This document shows positions 10,911 to 23,118 of a stretch of 64,000 nucleotides of DNA, piece by piece. Positions within the stretch are counted from its first letter, which is position 1; each line of letters begins with the position of its first letter. Both the position numbers and the translations under genes were made by a program. A model generated the notes under the pieces. That model searched no databases. It was not told the origin of the DNA and worked only from the letters and a program-made list of their open reading frames with translations. The DNA is from Xenopus tropicalis (lineage: Eukaryota > Chordata > Amphibia > Anura > Pipidae), in assembly GCF_000004195.4 (NCBI RefSeq), contig NC_030681.2:22832482-22896481 (forward strand), in the 5' to 3' direction.

Positions 10911-11952
10911 GATTCTGATGTTCAGGGTGAGTAAAAGAAGCATTGTGTGAGTTACCAAACAATGTCCTTAAAATCTCCAAGGTATAGGAGATAAAATCAA
11001 CAGGTGCTACAATGCCTCTGTAATTTTTACGTATAACAACCTTAGTTATTTTGTGGAAAACTAGTTACTACTAACTATAAGCAAATGGTCTATATAAAAC
11101 AATGCATGAATCTGGATCCCTCCTTGGGTGAGTCCTACAGTGGGCACAGGATTACTGAAGTTTAAACTGAGCAGCATCTGGAGGCTGCAGGATGCCCAGC
11201 ACTGTACCTTTATCATAATCCATCAAAAATATGATATTTAGCAAAAAAAAATGCTAGTAATTCTTTACAAAATTCCATATCTAAAGGTACTGCTGCAACA
11301 TTCGTCCCATGGGTTTGTAAAAATGAGGCCACACTTATTCTGCGCTCCCTGACAATTAATTCATTTTCAGGAACTCCCCAAGGGGTTCCCAATATGCTCT
11401 GATTCGTTTTAAATACATTTATTAACATACATTTAGGTCATTAATCACTATACCTTAAGGCCCACAACTGTTACCAAAGGTTTTTCAATTTCAAACATTA
11501 TTTGCCATTCAAAGATAAAGTGCATGGGTTTCATTTTTTTTAATATAAATCACAGCGTCCGCATTAATACACAGTCGAGGTTTTGCTGCAAACCTACAGG
11601 CAGATTTTGTTTTTTTCTTATTTAGCAGAGTTGGCCTGATACTGTTAGACAAGGTCACCTGCAGCAGCTCTTGTTTTGTTTGCAGGTTTGGGATGTGCTG
11701 TATCAGCTCTAACAACTGCATGTCATTTGCTCAGTAGGTTCTCAAAGCACGCTCACATTGACTTCGATAAGGAGCAAAATATTTGATCGTCCAATATTTA
11801 CACAATGAATAAAGAAATTCACATTGAGCATTTTTTTAAAAAGAAAAGAAAAATGCTGAATTTGTATTGGGTTCATCACTGGTGGCAAAGTTCTTCTTCT
11901 GCTAATTGTGCATTCAGAGAAGGTGGCAGAAGCAACAGCGTGGATTCTATAT
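10911..11952. other. No feature recognised
   Basis: Unique-looking sequence. The open frames here (about 70 codons) have no support. Confidence 0.5.
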
Positions 11953-12185
11953 ATTATTATTCTTTATGTAGTGCCAACATATTCTGCAGCACTTTTACAG
12001 AGATTATACATTATTTGGCCCAGTGGAGCATAAATCTAAGTCCCCATCACATTTATACACACACTAGGGCCAATTAAACTTTATGTTTTGAGGGGAAACC
12101 AGAGTATCTGGAGGAAACCAAAGCAAAAGATTCTTAAAGAGTTTCCTTTCTGAAATTGAACCCTGGGACTCAGCTACAAGGTACC
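11953..12185 (-). repeat. tRNA-derived SINE-like copy
   Basis: On the + strand it begins with a TATTATTATT tract and GTGCCAACATATTCTGCAG, continues with CCCAGTGGAGC, and ends near GAAATTGAACCCTGG. The reverse complement of that end, CCAGGGTTCAATTTC, resembles a tRNA B-box, which places the promoter on the minus strand and the simple repeat at its 3' end. A second copy lies at 37330-37645. Confidence 0.55.
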
Positions 12186-12486
12186 AATGAAAACCATTGG
12201 CCTAAAGTACTGCCCTAATACCTGCCCAAAGCTTTTGTATCAGTCTCTTTTTGAATATAAACAATGCAGATGCCTTTCTGAATTAATTTTTATACCACAA
12301 GAATTCAACCCTTCCCTTCTCCCATGGGCCTATGTTAGATATAAGTGTACAGAGCAAATAACCAGAATGAACCCACCTACAAGAACAAGGTAGGACTCAG
12401 AAACAATAGCAACAGGCTACAGGGACCCAACTGCTTAACTGGTGAGGAAGCTTTTTAATGACTTGTCTAACCCCATATTACTCATC
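12186..12486. other. No feature recognised
   Basis: Short interval between repeats with no structure visible. Confidence 0.4.
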
Positions 12487-12494
12487 CCTTAGCC

Positions 12495-12779
12495 CAGTGA
12501 TCCCAAACCGGTTGCTCACCACCCCCTTTGATGTTGCTTCCAGTGGCCACAAAGTAGGTGCCTATTCTTACATTTATGGCTTGGAGGCAAGTTTTAGAAG
12601 CACAGAGACACAGGTTTACTCCAAGCAGAGCCGCCTGCAGGCTAGCAGTCCACATGGGGCTACCAAATAGCCAATCACAGTCCTTATTTGGCACCTCCAA
12701 TGTACTTTTGTCATGTCTGTGTGGCTCCCCAACACTTTTTACATCTGAGTGTGGCTCACAAAAAGGTCCTGGATCCTTG
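12495..12779. mobile_element. hAT-like MITE, CAGTGATCCCCAACC family
   Basis: The left end is CAGTGATCCCAAACCGG and the right end is a decayed GGATCCTTG. Identical octamers CCTTAGCC at 12487-12494 and 12780-12787 fix the boundaries. Related copies are at 20662-20958 and 60369-60675. Confidence 0.85.
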
Positions 12780-12787
12780 CCTTAGCC

Positions 12788-13438
12788 AGTATGATTGGTG
12801 ACCATACCATAAAAACAAATAAGTCATGGAAATACATATATCCCAAACAGCCTACCAGATTTTTGCTTTGATAGGTCTTCACCAGTTTGCTAAAGATGGG
12901 CAGCCCTGGTTATCTCTGCAGAGCTGCCAAATTAATATTAACAGAGAAGCCTAATAGCAAATGCCTAGCAAACTAGTTGACTAAAAACCCAAGTAAAGGG
13001 GAAGCTGAAGCATTTACTTATTACATAAGGGAAACTCTGACTAAAACCTAGATAGTGTGATTATCTCAGAACTTTTAGACTTCTCATTAAATATGATTTA
13101 GTCTTCACATTATGCAATTAATTTAGAGTCTAATCTTGCCTAAGACACAATATTGATTATGTTTTCCTCAAATAGCAAGGTAATGAAAATGAGAAACTGC
13201 ATACTGAGGAACATTGTTTGTTTAGTGCAAGCTATTTATCAGGAAAGTATAAAACAGATTACATATACATGTCAAGCCCAACGAAATGATTGAACTCCTA
13301 TCCTAAAAAAAGTTACCTGCTAAAGAATTTGTTATAAATGTTTCATAAACCTACCCAGCACACTAAAATATGTGTCACTTTTAGTATGTAGTAAAAATGC
13401 AATTCCTTAATTTAAATAACAAGGGCAAAAATCACATG
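12788..13438. other. No feature recognised
   Basis: AT-rich sequence without repeat ends or a plausible exon. Confidence 0.5.
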
Positions 13439-13440
13439 TA

Positions 13441-13950
13441 CAGGTATGTGACCCATTATCCAGAATGCTCGGGACCTGAGGTATTCCGGATAAGGGGTCT
13501 TTCCGTCATTCGGATCTCCTACCTTAAGTCTGCTAAAAAAATATTTAAACAGTAATTAAACCCAATAGGATTGTTTTGCCCCCAATAAGGATTAATTATA
13601 TCTTAGTTGGGATCAAGTACAGGTACTGTTTTATTATTACAGAGAAAAGGGAATCATTTAACCATGAAATAAACCCAATAGGGCTGTTCTGCCCCCAATA
13701 AGGGGTAATTATATCTTAGTTGGGATCAAGTACAGGTACTGTTTTATTATTACAGAGAAAAGGGAATCATTTAACCATGAAATAAACCCAATAGGGCTGT
13801 TCTGCCCCCAATAAGGGGTAATTATATCTTAGTTGGGATCAAGTACAGGTACTGTTTTATTATTACAGAGAAAAAGGAAATCATTTTTAAAAATGTGAAT
13901 TATTTGGTTAACATTGAGTCTATGGGAGATGGCCTTTCATAAGAATAATA
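13441..13950. mobile_element. TA-flanked satellite-bearing MITE, 3 internal units, right end lost
   Basis: TA then CAGGTATGTGACCCATTATCC opens the element. Three ~113-bp units follow, each with TATCTTAGTTGGGATCAAG (near 13595, 13710 and 13825). The right arm starts (GAGTCTATGGGAGATGG) but stops after about 13950, so the terminus has been deleted. Confidence 0.8.
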
Positions 13951-14188
13951 ATAAGAAGCCACCTCATACTACAACTACTATGTATGACTGGGAAAAAAAT
14001 GAATTTACTATTGCTCTGACAATATGATTATGGTAAATATTAAGTGGACTAGTAAATTTAATGCCTCATAGGTAAATTAGAAAAGGGTCAGAAAGGTTCA
14101 CAAACCTATTGCAACAATAAACAAGTTTGACATTTATTATCGCACCACTTCGACTTCGAGATAAGGGGTCTTTCTAAAATTTGGAGTA

Positions 14189-15293
14189 CAGGTATGGGAT
14201 CCCTTATCCGGAAACCCATTATCCAGAAAGCTCCAAATTTATTCATAGACTCCAGTTTATTCAAATAATTCAGAATTTGAAAACTGATTTCCTTTTTCTC
14301 TGTAGAAATAAAACAGTGCCTTGTACTTGATCCCAACTAAGATATAATTACCCCTTATTGGGGGCAGAACAGCCCTATTGGGTTTATTTCATGGTTAAAT
14401 GATTCCCTTTTCTCTGTAATAATAAAACAGTACCTGTACTTGATCCCAACTAAGATATAATTACCCCTTATTGGGGGCAGAACAGCCCTATTGGGTTTAT
14501 TTAATGGTTAAATGATTCCCTTTTCTCTGTAATAATAAAACAGTACCTGTACTTGATCCCAACTAAGATATAATTACCCCTTATTGGGGGCAGAACAGTC
14601 CTATTGGGTTTATTTAATGGTTAAATGATTCCCTTTTCTCTGTAATAATAAAACAGTACCTGTACTTGATCCCAACTAAGATATAATTACCCCTTATTGG
14701 GGGCAGAACAGTCCTATTGGGTTTATTTAATGGTTAAATGATTCCCTTTTCTCTGTAATAATAAAACAGTACCTGTACTTGATCCCAACTAAGATATAAT
14801 TACCCCTTATTGGGGGCAGAACAGCCCTATTGGGTTTATTTAATGGTTAAATGATTCCCTTTTCTCTGTAATAATAAAACAGTACCTGTACTTGATCCCA
14901 ACTAAGATATAATTACCCCTTATTGGGGGCAGAACAGTCCTATTGGGTTTATTTAATGGTTAAATGATTCCCTTTTCTCTGTAATAATAAAACAGTACCT
15001 GTACTTGATCCCAACTAAGATATAATTACCCCTTATTGGGGGCAGAACAGCCCTATTGGGTTTATTTAATGGTTAAATGATTCCCTTTTCTCTGTAATAA
15101 TAAAACAGTACCTGTACTTGATCCCAACTAAGATATAATTAATCCTTATTGGAGCCAAAACAATTCTATTCTATATTTAATTAATGTTTTGGTGTTTTTT
15201 AGTAGACTTAAGGTATGGAGATCCAAATTACGGGAAGACCTTATCCGGAATACCCTTGGTCCTGAGCATTCTGGATAATGGGTCCTATATCTG
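14189..15293. mobile_element. TA-flanked satellite-bearing MITE, 8 internal units
   Basis: The element runs from CAGGTATGGGATCCCTTATC to GGGTCCTATATCTG, with TA at 14187-14188 and 15294-15295. Eight ~113-bp units lie inside, read in the opposite direction to those at 13441-13950. The inner six are nearly identical; the outer units blend into the arms, and the last reads GATATAATTAATCC. The strip 14155-14186 before it is a leftover arm of another copy. Confidence 0.9.
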
Positions 15294-15299
15294 TACCAT

Positions 15300-15475
15300 G
15301 CAATAAAGCTACTAAAAACATTTAAACCAATATGGGATTGCGCTTAGTTAGCATCAGGTAAAGAGGACTGTTTTATTATTACAAAAAAATGCAAACTGGT
15401 CAAAAAATATTTTGCTTTAATAGGTGGCTTATGGATAACAGGTTTCCAGATAATAGATCCCAAACCTGAATTTAA
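15300..15475. mobile_element. Degenerate relative of the satellite MITE
   Basis: CTTAGTTAGCATCAGGTA and TGTTTTATTATTACA echo the 113-bp unit. The end GGATAACAGGTTTCCAGATA followed by CCCAAACCTG echoes the right arm. It is more diverged than its neighbours. Confidence 0.5.
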
Positions 15476-15539
15476 AAATAGACTTTCAGTGTCTGACTGG
15501 TAAATGTTAATTGTTCCTACTCATAGAAAGGGTGAGGGT

Positions 15540-15800
15540 GAAAATTCTCGAAACAGCGGAAAATGTACTTTTTTTTGTCGCCCGCGTCTTTTTTGTCACC
15601 CGTGTCTATTTTTTGTTGCCCGCGTCTATTTTTTTTGCCATCTGTGCTTTTCTGATGCGACTGCGCATGACAAAAAATATCCGCGCGATTAATTTTTCTG
15701 CGACAAATTTTTCCGGAAATTTTGCGAGACAATTCGCCAATGGCAAAATACAGAAATTCGCTGCGAAATCATGCCTGGCAAAAAAATTCGCTCATCACTC
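15540..15800. mobile_element. TAGTGATG hAT MITE, left end missing
   Basis: Internal units (GTCGCCCGCGTCTTTTTTG and variants) and the right end GCCTGGCAAAAAAATTCG followed by CTCATCACT are clear. No left terminus precedes them. Confidence 0.7.
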
Positions 15801-16275
15801 GGTGAGAGACCTATAACAACACTAGAGTTTTGGCATCTATAATCTTAAACGCTTGGGACCTCAAGAAAAGGGCACTGAACTTTGACTCTGTATTTCGGAG
15901 GTTTATGGATAAAGGGTTCACAGATAAATCTCCAACCTGTATTTAAAAAAGGAACAATTCAAAGAGAACAGTAATTTTGAAGACTGTCTAGACAATCCTG
16001 GTTAACATCAGAATTAAGTGGATCCCCAGGGTGAAACGCTGATGTATTGCTCTTTATTAAAAGTATTTTTTTTCCCAAGAAATCTGCAGGGACTACGGAC
16101 TCTGTTGTTGGAATTAATCTAGAAATTACACCTAAAAACATAAAAATGATGATAGTTTTGAAATCAATTAAAAGTCAACAATAAATTTACTGGCTGTTTT
16201 GACCCCTTTGGAGGAATGTCTAACAAGACGCTTTTACTGTACCTACATGGAACTATTTTTTTTAACCAGGACCAG
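15801..16275. other. No gene recognised
   Basis: A remnant of a satellite-MITE arm (GGATAAAGGGTTCACAGATA, then CCAACCTGTA) lies at about 15905-15943. The rest is unassigned. Confidence 0.45.
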
Positions 16276-16283
16276 ACGCAGAC

Positions 16284-16801
16284 TAGGGATGTAGCGAACC
16301 TAAAAAAAAAAGTTCGCAAACTTACGCCAAAAAGCGCGAATATTCGCGAACTTTGCGAACCCCATAGACTTCAATGGGAAGGCGAACTTTAAAACCTAGA
16401 AAAGCCATTTCTGGCCAGAAAACTGATTTTAAATTTGTTTAAAGGGTGCCACGACCTGGACAGGGGCATGCAGGAGGGGGATCAAGGGCAAAAATTTCTC
16501 TAAAAAATACTTTGTTGAAAAAGCTTTGCGTAAAAACGTGCAGACCTAGCGGAAATACACGGCGTTTTTTGCTATTTCGCGCTATTGGAATCCATGGAAA
16601 CGGGATTTGCTTACACCAGTACTAGGCTGAAAAACGCCATGTGTGGTTGTGCGGCGTTTTTTAGGCTGAGAAAAAACGCAGCGAAAAAAACGCGGTGAAC
16701 CCAAATTGCGAACATATGCGGAAGTTTGCGAACTTGCGCGTTCGCGAACACCCGGTGTTCGCGCGAATTAGTTCGCCGGCGAACAGTTCGCTACATCTCT
16801 A
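16284..16801. mobile_element. hAT-type MITE, TAGGGATGTAGCGAAC family
   Basis: The termini TAGGGATGTAGCGAAC and GTTCGCTACATCTCTA are inverted copies. Identical octamers ACGCAGAC lie at 16276-16283 and 16802-16809. The interior is rich in TTCGCGAA-type CpG motifs and GGCGTTTTT blocks. The family recurs at 32165-32643 in the opposite direction. Confidence 0.92.
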
Positions 16802-16809
16802 ACGCAGAC

Positions 16810-17196
16810 CCACAGCCCACGACCCAGACCTGCAGCCCAGCATTTAATGGCTTTATCCACAAGCCGATCTGTAACTCGCTGACAACCATTAACAGGAAGT
16901 GCTGTTGCTGCAGACCGGAAGTGATATCATCCGTGTGGGGGTAGAAAAAAAAAGTTTGAAAACCTGTTTAAAGGAGTAAAATATAGATAATATAAGATAA
17001 GAAACATAGATAACCCCACCCGCGACTCACAGACCCGTATCAATACCGTATCCAAATATTAATATACCCGCAATCTGCAAGGTACCCACTATATTTGGGT
17101 AACCCGCAGGTACCGAACACACTGCAGGACTCTACCCAAAAAATCCTTTTCATGTAGCTGGCAGTTATTTTGTTGCTTTGGTTTACCTCACTGATC
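16810..17196. repeat. Degenerate repeat fragment, CCCGCAGGTA-rich
   Basis: Phrases such as GGGTAACCCGCAGGTACC (about 17098-17115) and ACCCGCGACTCACAGACCCG (about 17018-17037) resemble a family also present at 21900-22230. No ends could be defined. Confidence 0.4.
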
Positions 17197-17772
17197 TTAA
17201 AGGGGTTGTTCAAATCTTATTAAACCACCAAAAATCAATTTTTTCATAAAAAAAAAATAAAAAGGTCACTGTAAAAGCTACTTTTATACCTGTTAAATCA
17301 GCCCTAGTGATCAGTTTTCTAAAGGGATGGGAGTGGCCTATTTTGAATGTGACACGAGAACTTCCTAAATGCTTACATCATCACTTCCAGGCTTTGCTCT
17401 TACTTTTTTCTTATTGGACAAATTCATTGGTTGCTTGCACACTCTAACCAGTGGCATAAATTGGTTAATTTCTCCCTTGCAATGGCACAGGCAAACAGGC
17501 TCAACATATCACTAATCTAACATACTGTTATGTTAGATTTGCTGCATAAGAAGCAATTATAGACTGACAGGAGACACAGCCAATAGGAGTTAAGGAAGTG
17601 AAAAAGCAACTGTAGTGTTTATAGGGGTCACTGACCCCCAGTACAGGGCCTGTGCAGAAGTGAAGGATCAGCAGCATTTTTGTTAACTATGTACTGTATA
17701 TGGCAAAGATTGTTCTTTTAATGTGAAATGTTAGATTTGTGTATATTGTACATAGGTGAACAACCCGTTTAA
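17197..17772. mobile_element. TTAA-flanked MITE, TTAAAGGGGTTGTTCA family, complete
   Basis: TTAA occurs at 17197-17200 and 17769-17772, with inverted ends AGGGGTTGTTCA and TGAACAACCCG. This is the best-preserved copy of the family in the window, and it shares its interior with 2503-3080 (for example GGCAAAGATTGTTCT near the right end). Confidence 0.8.
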
Positions 17773-18440
17773 TGGCTACAGTATTTTCTTTATACTACAC
17801 TGCTACAAACTCATATATAACATTTGTGCAGAATTATTTGCACAGTGAACATATTTGCCCTGCCCGTGTTTATATTTATAAAGCTGGACAAGCTTGGTGC
17901 ATTTAATATGCAAACCTAATGGCAAATTTTTTATTCACAGTGCAATTGTCCTTAAGAGTTTTCAAACATTGCATAATGGCAAATTGTAAATACTGTATAG
18001 ATGCGCACATTCTGCATCCGAATTACGTGGCGTAAAAAATATTCGCTAAACAGATTTTGCAAATTGTGAATTGATATTTGCAAAGTGAAAATTGGCGCCA
18101 TATTCACACACAGCAAACACGTACAGTAGCCATGCTCACGCAAACCCCATTTGCCAGTCATTTGTGCAAAATGGGCACAGCAGTGCAAAATGTCACCGTT
18201 TAGGGGAAAACATGCACAAAACAACCGTATGCAAATAAAATATGCTTTATATTACTTTATGAATGGCCCCCAGTGTCTTTACCTTACTATTGCTATTCTG
18301 AGAAGATATAGGTAACATAAAACCTAGGTAATCTGCATTGCTTGTATGTATTCCTTTGTAGCATCTTATATCAACTATTAAGCATTTTCTGATGTTAGAC
18401 TTCCAAGTCAGGGTATGTTATCACATTATGTTTCTTCTGG
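17773..18440. other. Possible decayed repeat
   Basis: Around 18005-18275 there are repeated ATTTGCAAA and TGTGCAAAATG words, ending in TTTATGAATGGCCCCC, which resembles a GGGGGCCATTCATAAA terminus. A matching left end was not found. Confidence 0.35.
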
Positions 18441-18449
18441 ATTGTAAAA

Positions 18450-19368
18450 CTGAGCCTGATGTTTGGTAAATATGCCAACATGCCTTCTAGATTAATACTA
18501 ACTGTAGATATTAGTATCACAATAGCCTTGGATATTCTGCTTGTTCAAGAACTCATCCAGGCCCCTCTTATAGGCATTAATACAATCTGCCATTACCACA
18601 TCACTAGGAAGGGCATTCCCCAACCTCACTGCCCTCACCGTGAAAACCCCCTACGCTGCTTCAAATGGAAGCTCTGTTCCTCTTATATAAAGGGGGGGCC
18701 TCTCGTGCGTTGATTGTTTTTATGGGGAAGAAAGAACATCCCCCAACTGCCTATAATCCCCTCTAATGTACTTGTACAGAGTAATCATGTCCCCTCGCAA
18801 GCCCCTCTTTTCCAGAGAAAACAACCTCAACCTCGACAGTCTCACCTCATAGCTTAAATCTTCCATCCCCTTTACCAGTTTAGTTGCAGTCTCTGCACTC
18901 TCTCCAGCTCATTAATATCCTTCTTAAGGACTGGAGCCCAAAACTGCACTGCATACTCAAGGTGAGGCCTTACCAGGGACCTATAAAGGGGCAAAATTAT
19001 GTTCTCATCCCTTGAGTCAATGCCCTTTTTTATACAAGACAGCACTTTATTTGCTGTAGTAGCCACAGAATGACACTGCCTGGAATTAGACAACTTGTTA
19101 TCTACAAAACCCCCCAGATCCTTCTCCATTAAGGATCCCCCCAACACACTACCATTCAGTAGATAGTTTGCATTTATATTATTTCTACCAAAGTGCATAA
19201 CTTTGCACTTATCAACATTGAACCTCATTTTCCAGTTTGCTGCCCAGTTTTCCAATTTTGTGAAATCGCTCTGCAAAGCGGCAGCATCCTGCATGGAACT
19301 TATAGTTTTGCACAATTTAGTGTCGTCAGCAACAATAGAAACAGTACTGTCTATGCCCACCATAGATT
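18450..19368 (-). mobile_element. CR1-like LINE, 5'-truncated 3' fragment with reverse-transcriptase remnant
   Basis: Read on the minus strand, 19363 to 18872 encodes the end of a non-LTR reverse transcriptase. It starts just before the catalytic ADD motif (VADDTKL) and continues through LENWAANWKMRFNVDKCK, a KDLG block and LPLYRSLVRPHLEYAVQFWA, a pattern I know from CR1/L2-type elements. A one-base shift near 18872 breaks the frame. The remaining C-terminal part (KGMEDLSYEVRLSRLRLFS, then RGLDEFLNKQNIQGYCDTN) can still be followed in other frames to about 18460 with a further stop and shifts. Similarity ends abruptly at about 19368, consistent with target-primed 5' truncation. It is not a functional gene. 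A second fragment lies at 52690-53592. Confidence 0.85.
18872..19363 (-). pseudogene. LINE reverse transcriptase fragment (CR1-like)
   Basis: This 163-codon open stretch is what remains of the LINE ORF2 in one frame. The family protein would carry an N-terminal endonuclease and a reverse transcriptase that copies element RNA at nicked target DNA. Here the endonuclease and the fingers/palm part upstream of the ADD catalytic aspartates are missing. The final residues (ERVQRLQLNW) diverge from the expected ERVQRRATK because of the frameshift. The ATG at the 5' end is an internal methionine near the truncation point and not a start site. No promoter or UTR is associated with it. Confidence 0.8.
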
Positions 19369-19375
19369 ATTTTAA

Positions 19376-20653
19376 TATGTGTTACGAATGCTGCACTTGC
19401 ATTAAGGTGATTTTTAAGATTTGTGGAATAGATTCAAGATCATTTTGAAATGATTTCTGAAAGAAAAAAAAGCAGAAAAAGGACGGATTTATAACCCTAG
19501 TTCTCTAATCCATGTGTACAAACCACTTCAGGTTTTTTTACAAAGCACATGTAGATTGTAATCCATTGAGGACAGATTTTGTTCTGTGCAATGCTTCCCT
19601 TGAAAACACTACAAAGATTAGCCAGTAATAAATATCCAAATTCAAGGCCAACATGAACAACCAGCAAAGCCAATGTCTTTTAACCCAAATGGGTTATTAA
19701 GTGACATTTAATGTCCTCGCCAGTATAATTACTGTTATTACTGAAAAAAGAAAAGACCTCGTTGGCTGGGAGTCTGATTGTTATACGCTGTGTAATAGCA
19801 GCTTATTTTTTAGACAGACATTATAAGTAAATTACAGATCAGACTCCCTTCAATCATTTAGTCAGCAACTGTACATTTCACCGCGTAAGCCTAGAGGAAT
19901 ATATTCACAGCACTGTAAGTTTTTTTAAGCAACAAGTGAAACAGATGGTTACACATTATAACATATGTACAGTATTACCGTATCCACTCCAGAAATTTCC
20001 CAGCAGCCATTACAAATTACATCTACTTCCCTACTGAGCTGTACTGGAGCCCTACATTTGGAACTGAACATTTGCTAGGATTGTATCTATGACTTCTTCT
20101 TAAACAGAGTAACAACATGCATTACCAGTATATATGCTTCTCTTGTTTACAAATACACAATAAAGGTAAGAAAAGTGTAAGTGTAAAAAAAAAGCCCACA
20201 CAATTGTAATATGGATTGCTTCTTATGAAACCGTAACTTGCCCTATAAAAGGAGCGTATCTAAACAGTTGTGTGATGAGCTTTTTTATGGGACAAAGAGA
20301 TATAATCCTGGCATTTTAGAGACTGGCTGGTATGGGAAGAGTTATTGACCTGCTGACAGACTGCAGATGTGCTCATAGTTGCATTAAAACAGTTGCAAAT
20401 GAGTATTTGAACATCAAGTGCAAGTTGCATTGAGCATTTTCATAGTGAGCATTGAGTTGCTTCCAGAATGGACATTTAAAATGGCGTTTGCATCTGATTC
20501 ACCGGGTACTAATTGACATAACATACTGTGAAGACCCAGGAACTGCTGCCAGGTCCATAGTGGTGGCAGCTGGGGGGTTCACCAGTGTTAATAGGTGCAG
20601 TCATGCATCAATTTTCCAAAAAGGTGGAATGGTTCTATATGGACTTTTTCATG
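19376..20653. other. No feature recognised
   Basis: Unique-looking sequence. The 102-codon frame at 20452-20760 runs into the hAT element at 20662 and is not credible. Confidence 0.5.
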
Positions 20654-20661
20654 ATTTAAAC

Positions 20662-20958
20662 CAGGGATCCCCAACCTTTTTTACTGATCCACTCTCAGAT
20701 GTAAGAAGTGTTAGAGAGCCACACAAACATGAAAAGAAGTTTCTTGAGGATGCAAAATAAGGGCTGTGATTGGCTATTTAGTAGCCCAATGTGGACCATT
20801 GGCCTGCAGAAGGCTCTGATTGGAGTAAAACTGTGTCTCTTTTGTTCTAAAATTTGCCTCCAAGCCAGGAATTAACAAATGGCACCTACTTTGAGGCCAC
20901 TGGAGGCAAAATGTGGTGAGCAACATGTTGTTCCTGAGCCACTGGTTGGGGATCACTG
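20662..20958. mobile_element. hAT-like MITE, CAGGGATCCCCAACC family
   Basis: The ends CAGGGATCCCCAACC and GGTTGGGGATCACTG are inverted repeats, and identical octamers ATTTAAAC lie at 20654-20661 and 20959-20966. It is in reverse orientation to the 12495 copy, with which it shares an interior on GGCTTGGAGGCAA-like sequence. Confidence 0.92.
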
Positions 20959-20966
20959 ATTTAAAC

Positions 20967-21635
20967 CATGAGATCATTTTCTCATCAAATACAATCTGTA
21001 AAGAAACTGCTATATACTAAGATACATTGTTAAATAGTTCGTATCAAGACCCGTATGTTTTCTGTAAGGAGAGTTATTTTGGGATAGTTAAGAAGGCTGG
21101 TTCAATGCGGGAGTGCGGAAGTTGCATGAACAAACTTTGTACCCGCGTGGTTTCGTGGCTTCATCACATTCCCTGGCAGCTGAGATGTTAAAAAGACTGT
21201 GCCCTCTCAAACACCTTATATTGCTCAGCATACTGCCAGAGGTCAAACAATTAGAGACAAATTGATCAGACTTTGAAGCTGTGAAGTCCTCTGACTTCAG
21301 GTGAATAAAATGAGTCAGGGCAATGCAGTTAACATGTTGATTGCAGGGAAACAGCTTGAAAACCAAAGATAGCAGCGGATTCCCACAGTGAGGTGATGGA
21401 CTAGATAACCTTCACCACTCTCCAAAGCCATTCTGGGCCATACCAGATTGACCCCGCTGTTTCTAACATAAAATGATTCTAGTGTATAGAAAATATATAC
21501 AGTATATATACTGTATAATATAACAAGGTGGTAACAGGATATTCTTAAAAATATGAAATAGCCCTTAAAGAACAAAACAGACAATTATGTATGCATTCCA
21601 ACTATGTGTTAGTTTAGTAACAAATTATACAATAT
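20967..21635. other. No gene recognised
   Basis: Contains a TATATACAGTATATATACTG palindromic run near 21494-21513. Otherwise unassigned. Confidence 0.45.
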
Positions 21636-21643
21636 TATGCTGA

Positions 21644-21882
21644 CAGTGTCGGACTGGTCTACCAGGATACCAGGAAAACTCCCGGTGGGCCCAGGTGTCA
21701 GTTGGCCTATTTCATCGTCATTCCCTATTTATGCATGGGAACAAAAAATAGAATATAGTATGTAGAGAAAAGAGACTAGGATAATAAAGAGTTTGAGGGA
21801 GAAGAGGAGGAATTAAAGTTTTGAGAATGGGCCCATGGTCCAGGGTTTTCTGGTGGGCCCCTGCCATCTCAGTCCGACCCTG
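21644..21882. mobile_element. hAT-like MITE, CAGTGTCGGACTGG family
   Basis: The element runs from CAGTGTCGGACTGG to CTCAGTCCGACCCTG with identical octamers TATGCTGA at 21636-21643 and 21883-21890. It belongs to the same family as 3213-3411. A 230-codon minus-strand frame (21718-22410) spans it and the next repeat and is rejected as a gene. Confidence 0.9.
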
Positions 21883-21890
21883 TATGCTGA

Positions 21891-22230
21891 TATCTATTAA
21901 CAGACCCTCACCCACAAAAACCAACCCTAACCCACAAAACCTTAACCCACACCCGACCCTATCATGCAAAATGTTGCCATTGTAGGACCCACACCCACAC
22001 CCAACCCATACCCGGGTCCTAATGCTTTGTACACTACGTCTGCATGCATCCTCAGATTCCAAGACAGGGAAACTTTGGGAGCACTGAAGAGTGTACTTCC
22101 CCAGTCTTATCTGCACCCAACCCAAACCGGCAAGCGTTGGCCAAATTTCAACACTATCCGACCTGACGTAAGGGTAAACCCCTGGATCCCGCAGGTTGCA
22201 GGTCAACCTGCACATCACTATTTCTAATGC
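21891..22230. repeat. CCCACACC-rich degenerate repeat
   Basis: The sequence goes from ACCCTCACCCACAAAAACC to GCACATCACTATT and includes repeated ACCCACACCC words and CCCGCAGGTTGCAGG. It resembles 16810-17196 and a CAGGT/CATCACTA-ended frog repeat. It is not telomeric: TTAGGG runs are absent. Confidence 0.45.
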
Positions 22231-23118
22231 TAATGGACTACTGCAGCACAAATATGGCAGCCCTGTCATAGAGGAACATGGGGGATCAGATAGGTAATAG
22301 CACCTGGCAAATACTTTTATGGCAAAATTATAATCAGCATCCACAGGCAATGTTATGATAGATGTTAAAAAAGGTTTAATTTCTGGTGTCATGTTGCTGC
22401 AAACATGCACATACTGTATATAATTATACTGTATATTACATATTCTATTTCCCCTTCTTTTTTCTGAGCTAGACAGAATAACATTTAGGCTTGTCTTGGC
22501 CTATAGTACAAGATACTTTACATCATTAGTGTTCTTGCAAAAAGTGCAAACCTGGGCAAGAGAGGCATCTGCTATATTTACTTAAATTCAGCAGTTTTTT
22601 CTCATAACAAGGGTAATGAAGAAAGCCCTTAATCAGCACTGCAAGTTCACTTTGAATAACAATTAATGAATACTAATGAAATTTTAAAATTACTTTTAGC
22701 AAAAAACGATTATCGTAAGTAAAAAGATTGATCGAATTGTAAAACAGAGCGATCAGCGGAGGATTATAAAATTGTAATCGCGGCTTTATTTTTTTTTTTT
22801 TATCCCCCCTTCGTCTTTAATATAAATGGTTGCATTTGCGAGTAAGCTTGCTCAGCTAACTGCACCGATGTCTAATTGCAGGCATGTGATTGATGGAACA
22901 ATTGAAAGATCAGACATTTCTAATTTGATAGGTAAAATGATAGCATGAATCATGTCCAAACAAACACAGATAAAATTTCAGAAAATAGTATTTAACATCA
23001 AGTTGTGAAGTGATCTAACAGGCGTTTTTTTAAGATGTTTTTAAGTGACGGATTGTGGTTACATTTCTGAAGTGTTAATTATAGATATATACAGTAGTTA
23101 TAGGTTGTGTGTCTCTGG
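22231..23118. other. No feature recognised
   Basis: AT-rich sequence with a T-run at 22788-22801 and no element ends. Confidence 0.5.

Noticed and set aside
21891..22000. Interstitial telomere-like CCCTAACCC words
   Set aside because: Only isolated words occur, with no run of the telomeric hexamer.
21718..22410. 230-codon minus-strand open frame
   Set aside because: It spans a hAT-like element with a perfect target duplication and a CCCACACC-rich repeat; no domain is recognisable.
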